DNA from: a virus
Virus record (IMG/VR): IMGVR_UViG_3300006752_000287
Coordinates: 1-21,436 of that record
DNA length: 21,436 nucleotides
Strand: one strand, 5' to 3'
Part shown: one piece after another, positions 1 through 5,810 of the stretch
Numbering within the stretch: position 1 is the first letter of the stretch
Layout of the letters: every line of letters starts with the position of its first letter
The notes under the pieces: generated by a model
What the model was told of the DNA's origin: nothing
What the model saw: the letters and a program-made list of their open reading frames with translations, nothing else
The model's database searches: none
Program-made: the position numbers and the translations under genes

Positions 1-45
1 AACCCTGCAATGGGCCGCGATGTGCCATTGCCTAAGAGCAAGTAA
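1..45 (+). CDS. C-terminal end of an upstream protein (partial)
   Basis: The first reading frame is open from the window edge and reads NPAMGRDVPLPKSK before TAA at 43-45. The stop overlaps the next ATG by one base (TAATG), the same coupling used at many junctions in this window, which is the main reason to believe it is a real gene end. Only 14 residues are visible, so no function can be given. The short basic tail resembles the small Lys-rich proteins that follow. Confidence 0.6.
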   Translation, partial: NPAMGRDVPLPKSK

Positions 46-287
46 TGGGCGAGCTGAAGAAATGGCGAGATGAGAAGTGGGTGCGCATTGGCACTGACGG
101 CTCCATCAAGGGTGCTTGCGGGACGAGCAAGAACAAGAAGAATCCCGACAGGTGCTTGCCATTGTCTAAGGCTCAGAGCATGAGTAAAGCTGAACGTGCC
201 GCTACAGCTAAGAAGAAAAAAAAGTACGGCAGGAAAAAACAATTTGTATCTAACACACCCGCAGGACGGGTAACATCAAAATCATGA
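45..287 (+). CDS. Small basic protein, DUF5872/DUF6321-like
   Basis: An 80-residue, strongly basic protein. The N-terminal half (about residues 4-45) has the pattern KKWRDEKWVRIG, then DGSIKGACGTSK, then NPDRCLPLSKA. This order of W, V/I, a GxCG.S motif and a CxP motif is what I recall for the DUF5872/DUF6321-type proteins of phages and giant viruses, whose biochemical role is unknown. The rest is a Lys run and a polar tail. The paired Cys could bind metal, but that is inference. ATG overlaps the upstream TAA, and the stop overlaps the next ATG (ATGA), so translation is coupled. The family assignment is from memory and has not been searched. Confidence 0.75.
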   Translation: MGELKKWRDEKWVRIGTDGSIKGACGTSKNKKNPDRCLPLSKAQSMSKAERAATAKKKKKYGRKKQFVSNTPAGRVTSKS

Positions 288-505
288 AGCAAGGTTACAA
301 CGCAAGACTCGACGAGTCTATTGGTGGAAGGCACAAGGGTGCTCACAAGCAATCAATGAAGTCTCGCAGAGACGAGTCTAAGGCTATGTCCAAGAAGGAC
401 TACGGCCACTCATACGGTGCTGACAAGGGCATGTCTTATCGCCACTCTCACCCTGAATGTGTTCATTACGTAGGCAAGCACTTGTCAGGCTTGATTAAGA
501 AGTAA
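284..505 (+). CDS. Small conserved-looking phage protein, unknown role
   Basis: A 73-residue hydrophilic protein rich in Lys, Arg, His and Ser. It starts MKQGYNARLDESIGGRHKG and contains a second RRDES segment, so the R-x-DES motif appears twice (about residues 8-12 and 28-32). It has no predicted membrane segment and no catalytic motif I recognise. ATGA overlap with the previous gene and TAATG overlap with the next place it in the middle of a tightly coupled run of tiny genes. The composition suggests nucleic-acid or capsid-interior binding, but this is only inference. Confidence 0.7.
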   Translation: MKQGYNARLDESIGGRHKGAHKQSMKSRRDESKAMSKKDYGHSYGADKGMSYRHSHPECVHYVGKHLSGLIKK

Positions 506-693
506 TGGCAAAGAAGGGATTTCCTATGGTCAAGAAAGGTGACCAAGGGAAGTTTACATCATGGGCAAAGCGGAACGGGTTCAAAGATGCCTGTTCCGCA
601 GCCTCTGCTGTTATGAAGAATACTGACAAGTACAGCAAGTCAGTTGTGAAGATGGCGAACTACGCCAACAACTTCGGCTGTAAAAGAAAGTAA
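505..693 (+). CDS. Small Lys-rich protein, unknown role
   Basis: A 62-residue basic protein beginning MAKKGFPMVKKGDQGKFTSW. Central residues suggest a short helix (FKDACSAASAVMKN), followed by KYSKSVVKMANYANNFGCK. Two Cys (about 29 and 59) are retained in a very short chain. I recall similar proteins from uncultured marine phages, but with no known function. Start and stop both sit in TAATG overlaps, which supports both ends of the gene. Confidence 0.7.
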   Translation: MAKKGFPMVKKGDQGKFTSWAKRNGFKDACSAASAVMKNTDKYSKSVVKMANYANNFGCKRK

Positions 694-983
694 TGGCTGA
701 CAAGAGCAAGATGAAATGCAACCGTGTCGTCCCCTCGGACAGGCCCGGTAAGAAAAAGATGGTCAAAGCCTGCAGTGGTGGGAGAGAAAAGCTCTTGCAC
801 TTCGGGGCTAAGGGCTACGGCCATAACTATTCATCTGCTGCACGCAAGTCTTTTCGCGCACGCCACAAGTGTGGGCAAGCTAAAGACAAACTCACACCCC
901 GGTATTGGGCCTGCAAAAACCTTTGGGCAGGCAAAGGAGGAAGCACTAAGTCCTCCCCTAAATCACGCAGAGGTAAATACTAA
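693..983 (+). CDS. Small Cys- and Lys-rich protein, unknown role
   Basis: A 96-residue basic protein. The core (about residues 28-80) reads KLLHFGAKGY, then ARKSFRARHKCG, then PRYWACKNLW. This FG...RKSFRARHxC...ARYWxCKxW pattern recurs, as far as I remember, in a family of uncharacterised phage and viral proteins. Cys at about 9, 27, 60 and 73 and His residues could form a small zinc site, but no standard finger spacing is present. A second frame at 724-1008 overlaps it but lacks coupling and is judged a shadow. The tail is Ser/Lys/Arg-rich. Confidence 0.75.
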   Translation: MADKSKMKCNRVVPSDRPGKKKMVKACSGGREKLLHFGAKGYGHNYSSAARKSFRARHKCGQAKDKLTPRYWACKNLWAGKGGSTKSSPKSRRGKY

Positions 984-988
984 TAATT

Positions 989-1147
989 ATGGTAGATTTC
1001 ATTATTGAGAATTGGGCTGCATTGCTCATTGGCTTGGCCGCGTTTGCAAAAATCGTGGTCAACTTGACCCCCACCGAGAAGGACAATATCGTCTTCGGTT
1101 GGATTGACACCCTCATCAACTCCATCATCCCGGACAGAAAAAAATAA
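989..1147 (+). CDS. 52-residue single-pass membrane protein
   Basis: This gene is shorter than usual calling limits. ATG at 989-991 follows the upstream stop by 5 nt, and TAA is at 1145-1147. The product begins MVDFIIENWAALLIGLAAFA; residues 4-26 form one hydrophobic segment. A polar part (LTPTEKDN) follows, then a second amphipathic stretch (FGWIDTLINSIIPD) and a basic RKK end. The small size, one membrane helix and charged tail fit a minor holin-like or envelope-acting phage peptide, but no role is shown. It fills what would otherwise be a gap in a gapless region, which supports it. Confidence 0.72.
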   Translation: MVDFIIENWAALLIGLAAFAKIVVNLTPTEKDNIVFGWIDTLINSIIPDRKK

Positions 1148-1151
1148 TCCT

Positions 1152-1159
1152 TACCTTTG
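1152..1159 (+). promoter_or_regulatory. Bacteroidota-type -7 promoter element TACCTTTG
   Basis: TACCTTTG matches the known Bacteroidota -7 consensus TAnnTTTG and follows an A/T-rich stretch. No clear -33 TTG is visible. Only 4 nt separate the box from the ATG at 1164, so transcription would start at or next to the start codon. The 12-mer CCTTACCTTTGC (1149-1160) occurs again at 9043-9054. Confidence 0.6.
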
Positions 1160-1163
1160 CTAT

Positions 1164-1328
1164 ATGAACAACAAGTCCAAAGGTCTCGGTGATTCAATCG
1201 AAAAGTTCACCAAGGCAACAGGAATTAAGAAGGCGGTAGAGACAGTTGCAAAAGCAACAGGAACTGACTGCGGTTGTGGCAAACGAAGGGACACCCTTAA
1301 CAGGACTTTCCCATACGATAGAGACTAA
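1164..1328 (+). CDS. Small protein with CGCGKR motif, unknown role
   Basis: A 54-residue protein. I chose ATG 1164 rather than an in-frame ATG 20 codons upstream (1104), because the longer form would overlap the 989-1147 gene for most of its extra length and a promoter box lies just before 1164. The chain has an amphipathic helical part (IEKFTKATGIKKAVETVAKA) and then DCGCGKRRDTLNRTFPYDRD. The CGCG(K)R..LN..FPY ending is a pattern I remember from small proteins of Bacteroidota phages with no assigned role. The CxC pair may bind metal or form a disulfide (inference). Confidence 0.72.
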   Translation: MNNKSKGLGDSIEKFTKATGIKKAVETVAKATGTDCGCGKRRDTLNRTFPYDRD

Positions 1329-1330
1329 CG

Positions 1331-1858
1331 ATGGGATACCAAAAACTACAGGTTGGCCGGATAACGGCAATGGACGATAAGAAGTCAGACTTCTCTGATA
1401 CGGTCAATCTTAACGACCCCATCTTAGACGCTTCAGGGAATCCAAAAACGTACACTGTCACAGGTTTTTCATTAGTTGACGGCACTAATAGCCTAGTGAC
1501 TGTTAGTGGGGCAACATTTATTTCTGACGGTGTTCAGCCCGGTGATGTAATATATAGGACTGATGCCCCCACAGCGGGAGGTCGTGTTTTGGCTATAAAT
1601 AGCGAAACACAGATTTACGTAGAGGGTATCGCAGCCATAACCACACAGACGGTCGAAATACTCAATGGTTCAAGTGAGTCTGCAGTCCTGTACGTGGGAA
1701 CGCATCCCGGTTCAGGAGCTGTAAGGCTTAAGGTTAGGACATCGGGTGGTGATGATATCACCTTTGAAAACATACCTGAAGGCAGCTTCTTGCCTGTGCA
1801 AGTAAAAAGAGTATTTCTTAACTCAACAACCGTAAGCGACATCCTCGCACTCTTCTAA
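1331..1858 (+). CDS. Virion surface/spike-base-like protein, paralog 1 of 3
   Basis: A 175-residue protein and first of three tandem paralogs. The N-terminus (1-29) carries MGYQKLQVGR...DTVNLND, shared by the set. Residues 55-112 form a module with FISDGVQPGDVIY followed by a V..I.S.T.I pattern. Residues 116-175 form a C-terminal domain with AVLYVGT, GGDDITF, a PVQVKRV strand and a final ILALF. That C-terminal pattern resembles the gene-transfer-agent 'spike base' family (RCAP_Rcc01079 type), whose members end in a similar LPVRV...GTTA..IVALW; this comparison is from memory. A role in a fibre, spike or capsid surface is therefore inferred. It starts 2 nt after the previous stop. The GV-PGD module recurs in the 18134-19105 product. 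Confidence 0.75.
   Translation: MGYQKLQVGRITAMDDKKSDFSDTVNLNDPILDASGNPKTYTVTGFSLVDGTNSLVTVSGATFISDGVQPGDVIYRTDAPTAGGRVLAINSETQIYVEGIAAITTQTVEILNGSSESAVLYVGTHPGSGAVRLKVRTSGGDDITFENIPEGSFLPVQVKRVFLNSTTVSDILALF
1517..1534 (+). repeat. 18-base identity with 18548-18565
   Basis: TTTATTTCTGACGGTGTT occurs in the GV-PGD module of the 1331 gene and again in the module of the 18134 gene, in the same codon frame (FISDGV). It marks the DNA-level trace of a shared protein module 17 kb apart. Confidence 0.8.
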
Positions 1859-1869
1859 AACAAAACCTA

Positions 1870-2388
1870 ATGGGATATCAAAAACTACAGGTTGGAAGAG
1901 CAACCGACATGGAAAGACTGCTAAACGACCTTGAGGATACAGTCAACCTTAATGACGAGTTGACTGCATTTAATACCGCAGCGGGCAGTGGAACGCCTAC
2001 TAATGTCATTATTGCACCCGCAAATACTTTCATTGATACCAACGGGAACAATCTTGTTAATCAAGGAGACTTGTATGTAAACCTTAGTTCTTCTGCTCCC
2101 AACTACAAAAGCAGCTACATTGCTTCTGTTGACAGTGATACGAAAATTACTTTGGTCAAAAATCTAGGTGTAGGTTCCGGAGCTTCAAGCAAAATTCTTG
2201 CACGCTCAGAAGAACCTGCAGTCCTGTACGTGGGTACAGCGGCAGCGGGAGCAACACTGAAGGTTCGTAGCGCAGGTGGCGATGACGCTACCTTCGTAAA
2301 CATTCAGCAAGGTTCATTTATTCCTGTACAGGTCAAGAGGGTTTACAACACAGGCACAACTGCCACCAACATTGTAGCCCTGTTCTGA
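1870..2388 (+). CDS. Virion surface/spike-base-like protein, paralog 2 of 3
   Basis: A 172-residue protein with the same architecture as its upstream neighbour: MGYQKLQVGRATDMERLLND at the N-terminus, a variable middle (about 45-112, with GDLYV and a SVDSDTKITLV strand pair), and a conserved C-terminal domain (115-172) with AVLYVGT, SAGGDDATF, IPVQVKRV and IVALF. DNA identity survives in patches: CTGCAGTCCTGTACGTGGG occurs here (2216-2234) and in paralog 1 (1680-1698). The middle of this copy has diverged far more than the ends. It probably assembles with the other two on the virion surface (inference). The A-rich gap ACAAAACCTA precedes the ATG. Confidence 0.75.
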   Translation: MGYQKLQVGRATDMERLLNDLEDTVNLNDELTAFNTAAGSGTPTNVIIAPANTFIDTNGNNLVNQGDLYVNLSSSAPNYKSSYIASVDSDTKITLVKNLGVGSGASSKILARSEEPAVLYVGTAAAGATLKVRSAGGDDATFVNIQQGSFIPVQVKRVYNTGTTATNIVALF

Positions 2389-2389
2389 T

Positions 2390-2878
2390 ATGTACCAAAA
2401 GCTACAGACAGGAAGGGCCACTGCCATGACGCAACTGTTGTCAGACAATGAGGACACAGTAAACCTGAATGACGAAATTGATGCCGCCGTTGCGGGTGTA
2501 GGTACAACGGGCACTAAGCTCGTTGTTCCGAGTCGTGACTTTGTTGCGCTTGGTGTGAAGCAAGGGGATTTGGTAATAAATGCAAGTTCTACCCCTAACT
2601 GCAGCAGGGTTATTGATGTGGAGGGAGATTCTGTTACGGTAGCCAACAATATCAGTATGGCTTCAGGAACCGTCTATAGAATCCTTCAAGGAAGCACCGA
2701 GCCTGCAACACTGTATGTTGGTACAGTAGGCGCGGCTTCTACGCTAAAAGTTAGAACAGCGGGTGGCGATGATGTTGTCCTTGACAACCTTGTGCAAGGC
2801 ACTACCATTCCACTTCAAGTTGTTAGAGTGTATAACACGGGCACGAATGGCGTGCTCAATATCGTAGCATTGTTCTGA
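2390..2878 (+). CDS. Virion surface/spike-base-like protein, paralog 3 of 3
   Basis: A 162-residue protein, the third copy. It begins MYQKLQTGRATAMTQLLSDN, keeps DTVNLNDE at about 25-32, has a middle GVKQGDLVI...VDVEGDSVTV module, and ends with ATLYVGT, TAGGDDVVL, IPLQVVRVY and IVALF. Its upstream and downstream junctions carry the same 12-mer TGTTCTGATATG (2381-2392 and 2871-2882), in which the stop TGA and the next ATG are one base apart, so duplication may have included the junction. Function is inferred from the paralogs: a spike, fibre-base or decoration protein. Confidence 0.75.
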   Translation: MYQKLQTGRATAMTQLLSDNEDTVNLNDEIDAAVAGVGTTGTKLVVPSRDFVALGVKQGDLVINASSTPNCSRVIDVEGDSVTVANNISMASGTVYRILQGSTEPATLYVGTVGAASTLKVRTAGGDDVVLDNLVQGTTIPLQVVRVYNTGTNGVLNIVALF

Positions 2879-2879
2879 T

Positions 2880-3692
2880 ATGGCAACGGCAATCAAAATA
2901 GCAAACGTTGTCACAGGAGGAGCGGGCAACTCTATCGGAGGGGCGCAGCGCGGAGGCGCACCGTCACCACCTCCACCGCCTTTTACCTTTAAGGTAGACA
3001 CACGCAATGCGGGAGCGACAAGCAACACGCAATACAAGCTCCCCACAAACGCTAGTGGCACGTACAACTTCGTGGTTGATTGGGGCGATGGCAGCACGGA
3101 CACCATTACAGCATACAGACAATCTGAGGTAACGCATACGTACTCTACGGGTGGAGTATATACCATTACGATTACAGGGGACTTTACAACTATCAACCCC
3201 TTTCTTTCGGGAGACCCTCAAAAGATAACTGAGATTGTAAAGTGGGGAGGCACAAACCTCACCATCAACAACACCTTTGCTCTTAGGGGTTGTACGAATA
3301 TGATTTGCACCGCAACCGATTCCCCTACACTTACGGGTGATATTACAGGATGCTTTTATCAGTCGAACGCCATCACAAGCGGACTTGCGAATTGGGACTT
3401 CTCTAACGTAACGGCAGCTCAGTTCCTTTTGCTTTCCGTGCCCAATTGGAACGAAGACATCAGCAGTTGGGATGTATCAAACTGCACCACATTTAACGCT
3501 GCGTTCTCAGGAACGTCTATGAGCCAAGCCAACTATGATGCCCTATTGATTGCATGGTCTGCTCAAAGCGTTCAGAGCAATGTAGCATTTACCACGCCCG
3601 CTCAATACACGGCAGGAGGTGCGGCAGAGACCGCCCGCAACACCTTGGTTAACACATACAATTGGACAATTTCTGATGGCGGGGCGAACTAA
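2880..3692 (+). CDS. Adhesin-like protein with PKD and BspA/DUF285-type domains
   Basis: A 270-residue protein. Residues 1-30 are Gly/Ala-rich and end in a proline run (PSPPPPPF), a likely flexible linker. Residues 36-100 look like a PKD-type Ig domain, with VDWGDGSTDTI at about 66-76 and HTYSTGGVYTITITG at 86-100. Residues about 115-205 resemble the BspA/DUF285 leucine-rich-repeat family, with NWDFSNVT and the degenerate DISSWDVSNCTTF unit. The C-terminal MSQANYDALLIAW...YNWTISDGG is also typical of proteins of that kind. PKD and DUF285 domains are common in Bacteroidota surface adhesins, so a receptor-binding or glycan-binding phage fibre is a sensible inference. No enzyme motif is visible. 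Confidence 0.75.
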   Translation: MATAIKIANVVTGGAGNSIGGAQRGGAPSPPPPPFTFKVDTRNAGATSNTQYKLPTNASGTYNFVVDWGDGSTDTITAYRQSEVTHTYSTGGVYTITITGDFTTINPFLSGDPQKITEIVKWGGTNLTINNTFALRGCTNMICTATDSPTLTGDITGCFYQSNAITSGLANWDFSNVTAAQFLLLSVPNWNEDISSWDVSNCTTFNAAFSGTSMSQANYDALLIAWSAQSVQSNVAFTTPAQYTAGGAAETARNTLVNTYNWTISDGGAN

Positions 3693-3918
3693 AGATATCG
3701 ACGGTGAGTTCTGCTACCCTAAAGCAGACACTTGGGTTATTTGCTTTGCAAACGACCAAAAACTTATGCCTCAATCATGGGTTGAGGTTTCGCAGACGCA
3801 ATGCCTCGGCACGCCTTGGACGGTCATTGAATACTATACAAATCCGGAAGAGTGGGTAGACAGGCTTGCGGAGTTTGAGATTTACCCTCTACCCTCTGAT
3901 GCATTGGAAGATGAGTAG
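3676..3918 (+). CDS. Small acidic protein, unknown role
   Basis: An 80-residue protein starting MAGRTKDIDGEFCYPKADTW. I chose ATG 3676 over an in-frame ATG at 3619 because the shorter form overlaps the adhesin gene by only 17 bases, like other junctions here. It contains several Trp and aromatic residues and a strongly acidic C-terminus (DALEDE), with no membrane segment. The first of the lysis genes begins inside its last 8 bases. Unknown; it could be an adhesin chaperone or fibre accessory by position only. Confidence 0.65.
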   Translation: MAGRTKDIDGEFCYPKADTWVICFANDQKLMPQSWVEVSQTQCLGTPWTVIEYYTNPEEWVDRLAEFEIYPLPSDALEDE

Positions 3919-4126
3919 TGAGATGATTAGCTTGTACGAGGGGGTGCTGCTGCTTGCAGGACTTATCGGTGTGTACATCAGAATGAACAACGAGGTGGCA
4001 AAGCTAAAGAACCGAGTATACACCCTTGAGCAGAGCAAGAGTGAGGTAACGAAGTTGCTAAAAGAATTAAGCGCAGACATCCAAGAAATCAAGCTGCTAC
4101 TTGCTCGTAAGCAAATTGATTCGTGA
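3911..4126 (+). CDS. Membrane-anchored coiled-coil protein of lysis cassette
   Basis: A 71-residue protein. ATG 3911 was preferred to an in-frame ATG at 3866 because it gives the short overlap normal in this genome. Residues 6-24 (ISLYEGVLLLAGLIGVYIR) are one N-terminal membrane helix; residues 25-66 are a heptad-rich helix (VAKLKNRVYTLEQSKSEVTK and onward). This N-in, single-anchor, coiled-coil layout is shared by i-spanin (Rz-like) and XhlA-like proteins. Its stop overlaps the amidase GTG (GTGA). Role in envelope disruption is inferred from topology and position; no outer-membrane partner (o-spanin) was seen. Confidence 0.7.
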   Translation: MSSEMISLYEGVLLLAGLIGVYIRMNNEVAKLKNRVYTLEQSKSEVTKLLKELSADIQEIKLLLARKQIDS

Positions 4127-4566
4127 GAGACATAGATAAGATAATTGTTCATTGTTCAGCAACACGCGAGGGTCAGCACATAGAAATGGAAACCATCAGG
4201 GGATGGCACACTTCGTCCCCTCGCAATTGGTCAGACATAGGCTACCACTACGTGATTTATCTCGATGGAACAATTGTCCCCGGCAGACCCGAAGACCGTC
4301 CCGGTGCGCATACCCTAGGAGAAAACATGAACAGCATAGGGATATGCTATGTCGGTGGAGTAGAAGGGGATGGGAGAACGTCAAAGGATACCCGAACAAC
4401 TGAACAAAAAGCATCTCTTGCGGCACTCCTGCTAGAGCTAAAGGCTGTGTACTGCGACTCTGTAGTTCACGGTCATCGAGACTTCTCAGATAAGGCTTGT
4501 CCTAGTTTTGATGCTACTGAGGAGTATGCATGGATAAGCTCTTATTACGATGAAGAAGAAGTTTAG
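4123..4566 (+). CDS. N-acetylmuramoyl-L-alanine amidase (endolysin, Amidase_2)
   Basis: A 147-residue zinc amidase that cuts the bond between MurNAc and the L-Ala of the peptide stem in peptidoglycan, as T7 lysozyme does. Zinc ligands expected for the family are present: His10 (IIVHCSATREG), His118 (VVHGHRDF) and Cys126 (KACPSFD). Tyr41 in DIGYHYVIYLDGT and Lys124 occupy the usual catalytic positions. The length is close to T7 lysozyme (151). The start is GTG 4123: an in-frame TGA at 4117-4119 rules out anything longer, and the first in-frame ATG (codon 22) would remove His10. There is no signal peptide, so it should need a holin for release. It lies between the membrane protein and the holin. 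Confidence 0.93.
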   Translation: MRDIDKIIVHCSATREGQHIEMETIRGWHTSSPRNWSDIGYHYVIYLDGTIVPGRPEDRPGAHTLGENMNSIGICYVGGVEGDGRTSKDTRTTEQKASLAALLLELKAVYCDSVVHGHRDFSDKACPSFDATEEYAWISSYYDEEEV

Positions 4567-4993
4567 AGAAACGAAGGTCGGCAAGTTCTTAGCCGACAAA
4601 GCCCCCGACATCTTGAATGTAGCGGGAGAGCTACTGCCCGACGCGGGACTGTTAGGTGCGGTAGGCAAGATGATTGATGATTCGAAGCTCACCCCTGAAG
4701 ACAAGGCGCAGGCTCATGCTCAGTTGGTCGAGCTGTACAACCTTGAGGTTGAGGACAGGAAGAGTGCGCGTCTGCTATACTCATCTGATAGTACCATACA
4801 GAAGGTGTTGGCTACGGTCTTCACCGTCGCATATTTTGCGTTGAGCTTTGTCATGTTCAAATACTTCGTGGAGGAGGATATTGACCTTGGCGAGTTCGAG
4901 ATTAGTTTTATCTCCACCATTTTCGGTGCTATGAGTGCCAAGGTGAACACGGTCGTTGACTTTTTCTTTGGCGGTTCAGCTAAAAAGGACTAA
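4550..4993 (+). CDS. Holin, 3TM/GTA-holin-like
   Basis: A 147-residue membrane protein. The N-terminal part (1-45) is amphipathic, with ILNVAGELLPDAGLLGAVGK. A charged linker follows (LTPEDKAQAHAQLVELYN...EVEDRKSARLL). Then come two hydrophobic helices at about 84-106 and 115-137, and the C-terminus is DFFFGGSAKKD. An amphipathic first segment, an acidic 'L.LEVEDR.SAR' linker, two membrane helices and an FFFGS-K tail are what I remember of the 3TM holin superfamily (PF11351-like). It would make membrane lesions that let the amidase reach the wall. ATG overlaps the amidase gene by 17 bases, supporting joint expression. Confidence 0.82.
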   Translation: MKKKFRETKVGKFLADKAPDILNVAGELLPDAGLLGAVGKMIDDSKLTPEDKAQAHAQLVELYNLEVEDRKSARLLYSSDSTIQKVLATVFTVAYFALSFVMFKYFVEEDIDLGEFEISFISTIFGAMSAKVNTVVDFFFGGSAKKD

Positions 4994-5004
4994 GTCAAAA
5001 ACAG

Positions 5005-5025
5005 TATCTTTGTACAAAATCTAAT
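5005..5025 (+). promoter_or_regulatory. Promoter TATCTTTG with AAATCTAAT leader
   Basis: TATCTTTG (5005-5012) is a full match to the Bacteroidota -7 element and lies in the 41-base gap after the holin gene. Four bases on is AAATCTAAT (5017-5025), close to the expected transcript start. The same box-plus-AAATCTAAT layout precedes the scaffold gene and, with one mismatch in the box, the 14250 gene. It probably starts the transcript for the packaging and head genes. Confidence 0.65.
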
Positions 5026-5034
5026 CCTACTATA

Positions 5035-5280
5035 ATGGAAAACCTTACTGCTGAAGAACTGAATACGGTTCAGACCTTTGTTACTGAGTTCAACACCCTC
5101 AAGATGAAGATTGGTGATGCTGAACTCGCAAAGACTGCTTTGCTTGCCAATGTTGACAAGCTCAAGTCGGACTACAACGACTACGAGAACGTCCTCATGG
5201 AGAAGTACGGCAAGGACGCTACCGTAAACGTTCAGACGGGCGAGATTACACGAAACACAGAACAACTAGAAGATGTCTAA
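5035..5280 (+). CDS. Small coiled-coil protein, unknown role
   Basis: An 81-residue protein, almost wholly helical: MENLTAEELNTVQTFVTEFN at the start, heptad-like leucines through about residue 55, then GKDATVNVQTGEITR, a short beta-type tail. I recall similar 'EKYGKDxxxNxQTGEV' proteins from phages of Bacteroidota, none with a known role. It is the first gene after the 5005 promoter and shares an 8-base overlap with the next gene (ATGTCTAA). A structural or assembly-chaperone role is possible, by position only. Confidence 0.72.
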   Translation: MENLTAEELNTVQTFVTEFNTLKMKIGDAELAKTALLANVDKLKSDYNDYENVLMEKYGKDATVNVQTGEITRNTEQLEDV

Positions 5281-5809
5281 AATTAGCACTTACTCTACGG
5301 TAACACCTGCTGCAGGAGATAAAGTCATTGGTACAGATGTAGCGGGCACTCCCACTGATGCAACTAAGAACTTCCTTGTAGAAGATATTGCTGCTCTTGC
5401 GGGTTCGCAGGGATTAGTGACTCTGTCTCAGGTTCTTGACGCAGGAAATACTGCTACTAATAATATCACCCTTACAGGCAACATTACTACCACGGGTCTT
5501 GTCGCTCCGGGAACTGTTTTGTTGGGTACTGCAGCAGGCGCAAGTGTAATTTGTAACTCTGTCATTGCTGCGCAAGGAGGGATTACTGTTTCTCAGGGAC
5601 AAACAGCACAAGTTGCAGGTACTCTACAACTTACCCCTACGTCTGTACTTGACGCACTCTCAGGCTCAGAGCTTAAGGCTGTGCTTCCTAGCCACGCTGA
5701 CAACGCAGCAGCCACGTCAGCGGGATTGGCTGCCGGAAGAATTTATAGAACTACCGGAACGGGTGCAGCCCCTCTTGACGCACCGGGAATCGTAATGGTG
5801 GTGGTGTGA
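5273..5809 (+). CDS. Fibre-like structural protein
   Basis: A 178-residue, Ala/Gly/Thr-rich protein with no Trp. The N-terminus contains PAAGDKVIGTDVAG...DATKNFLVEDIAAL (about 12-43), a pattern common in phage fibre proteins. The middle is a low-complexity beta-type region (NNITLTGNITTTGLVAPGTV). The C-terminus has LPSHADNAAATSAGLAAGRI, then IYRTTGTG...APGIVMVVV. That last segment is a recurrent end-module of phage structural proteins as I recall it. It is probably a short fibre or virion surface protein; the composition is like the 1331-2878 paralogs, although no clear sequence relation is visible. Confidence 0.7.
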   Translation: MSKISTYSTVTPAAGDKVIGTDVAGTPTDATKNFLVEDIAALAGSQGLVTLSQVLDAGNTATNNITLTGNITTTGLVAPGTVLLGTAAGASVICNSVIAAQGGITVSQGQTAQVAGTLQLTPTSVLDALSGSELKAVLPSHADNAAATSAGLAAGRIYRTTGTGAAPLDAPGIVMVVV

Positions 5810-5810
5810 T

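Larger units (their letters stand above)
1331..2878 (+). repeat. Tandem triplication of surface-protein genes
   Basis: Three consecutive genes share their N-terminal YQKLQ.GR..AM and C-terminal LYVGT...KVR..GGDD...PVQVKRV..ALF parts. DNA identity persists in short blocks, such as CTGCAGTCCTGTACGTGGG (1680-1698, 2216-2234) and the junction TGTTCTGATATG (2381-2392, 2871-2882). The middles differ in length and sequence. Confidence 0.85.

Noticed and set aside
724-1008. 94-codon + strand frame overlapping the 693-983 gene
   Set aside because: It has no TAATG or ATGA coupling and runs over the next gene start; the 693-983 frame has recognisable family motifs.
3676-3692. Possible frameshift fusion of the adhesin with the next small gene
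   Set aside because: The 17-base overlap has no slippery sequence and matches the ordinary overlaps at other junctions; the adhesin has a natural TISDGG end.
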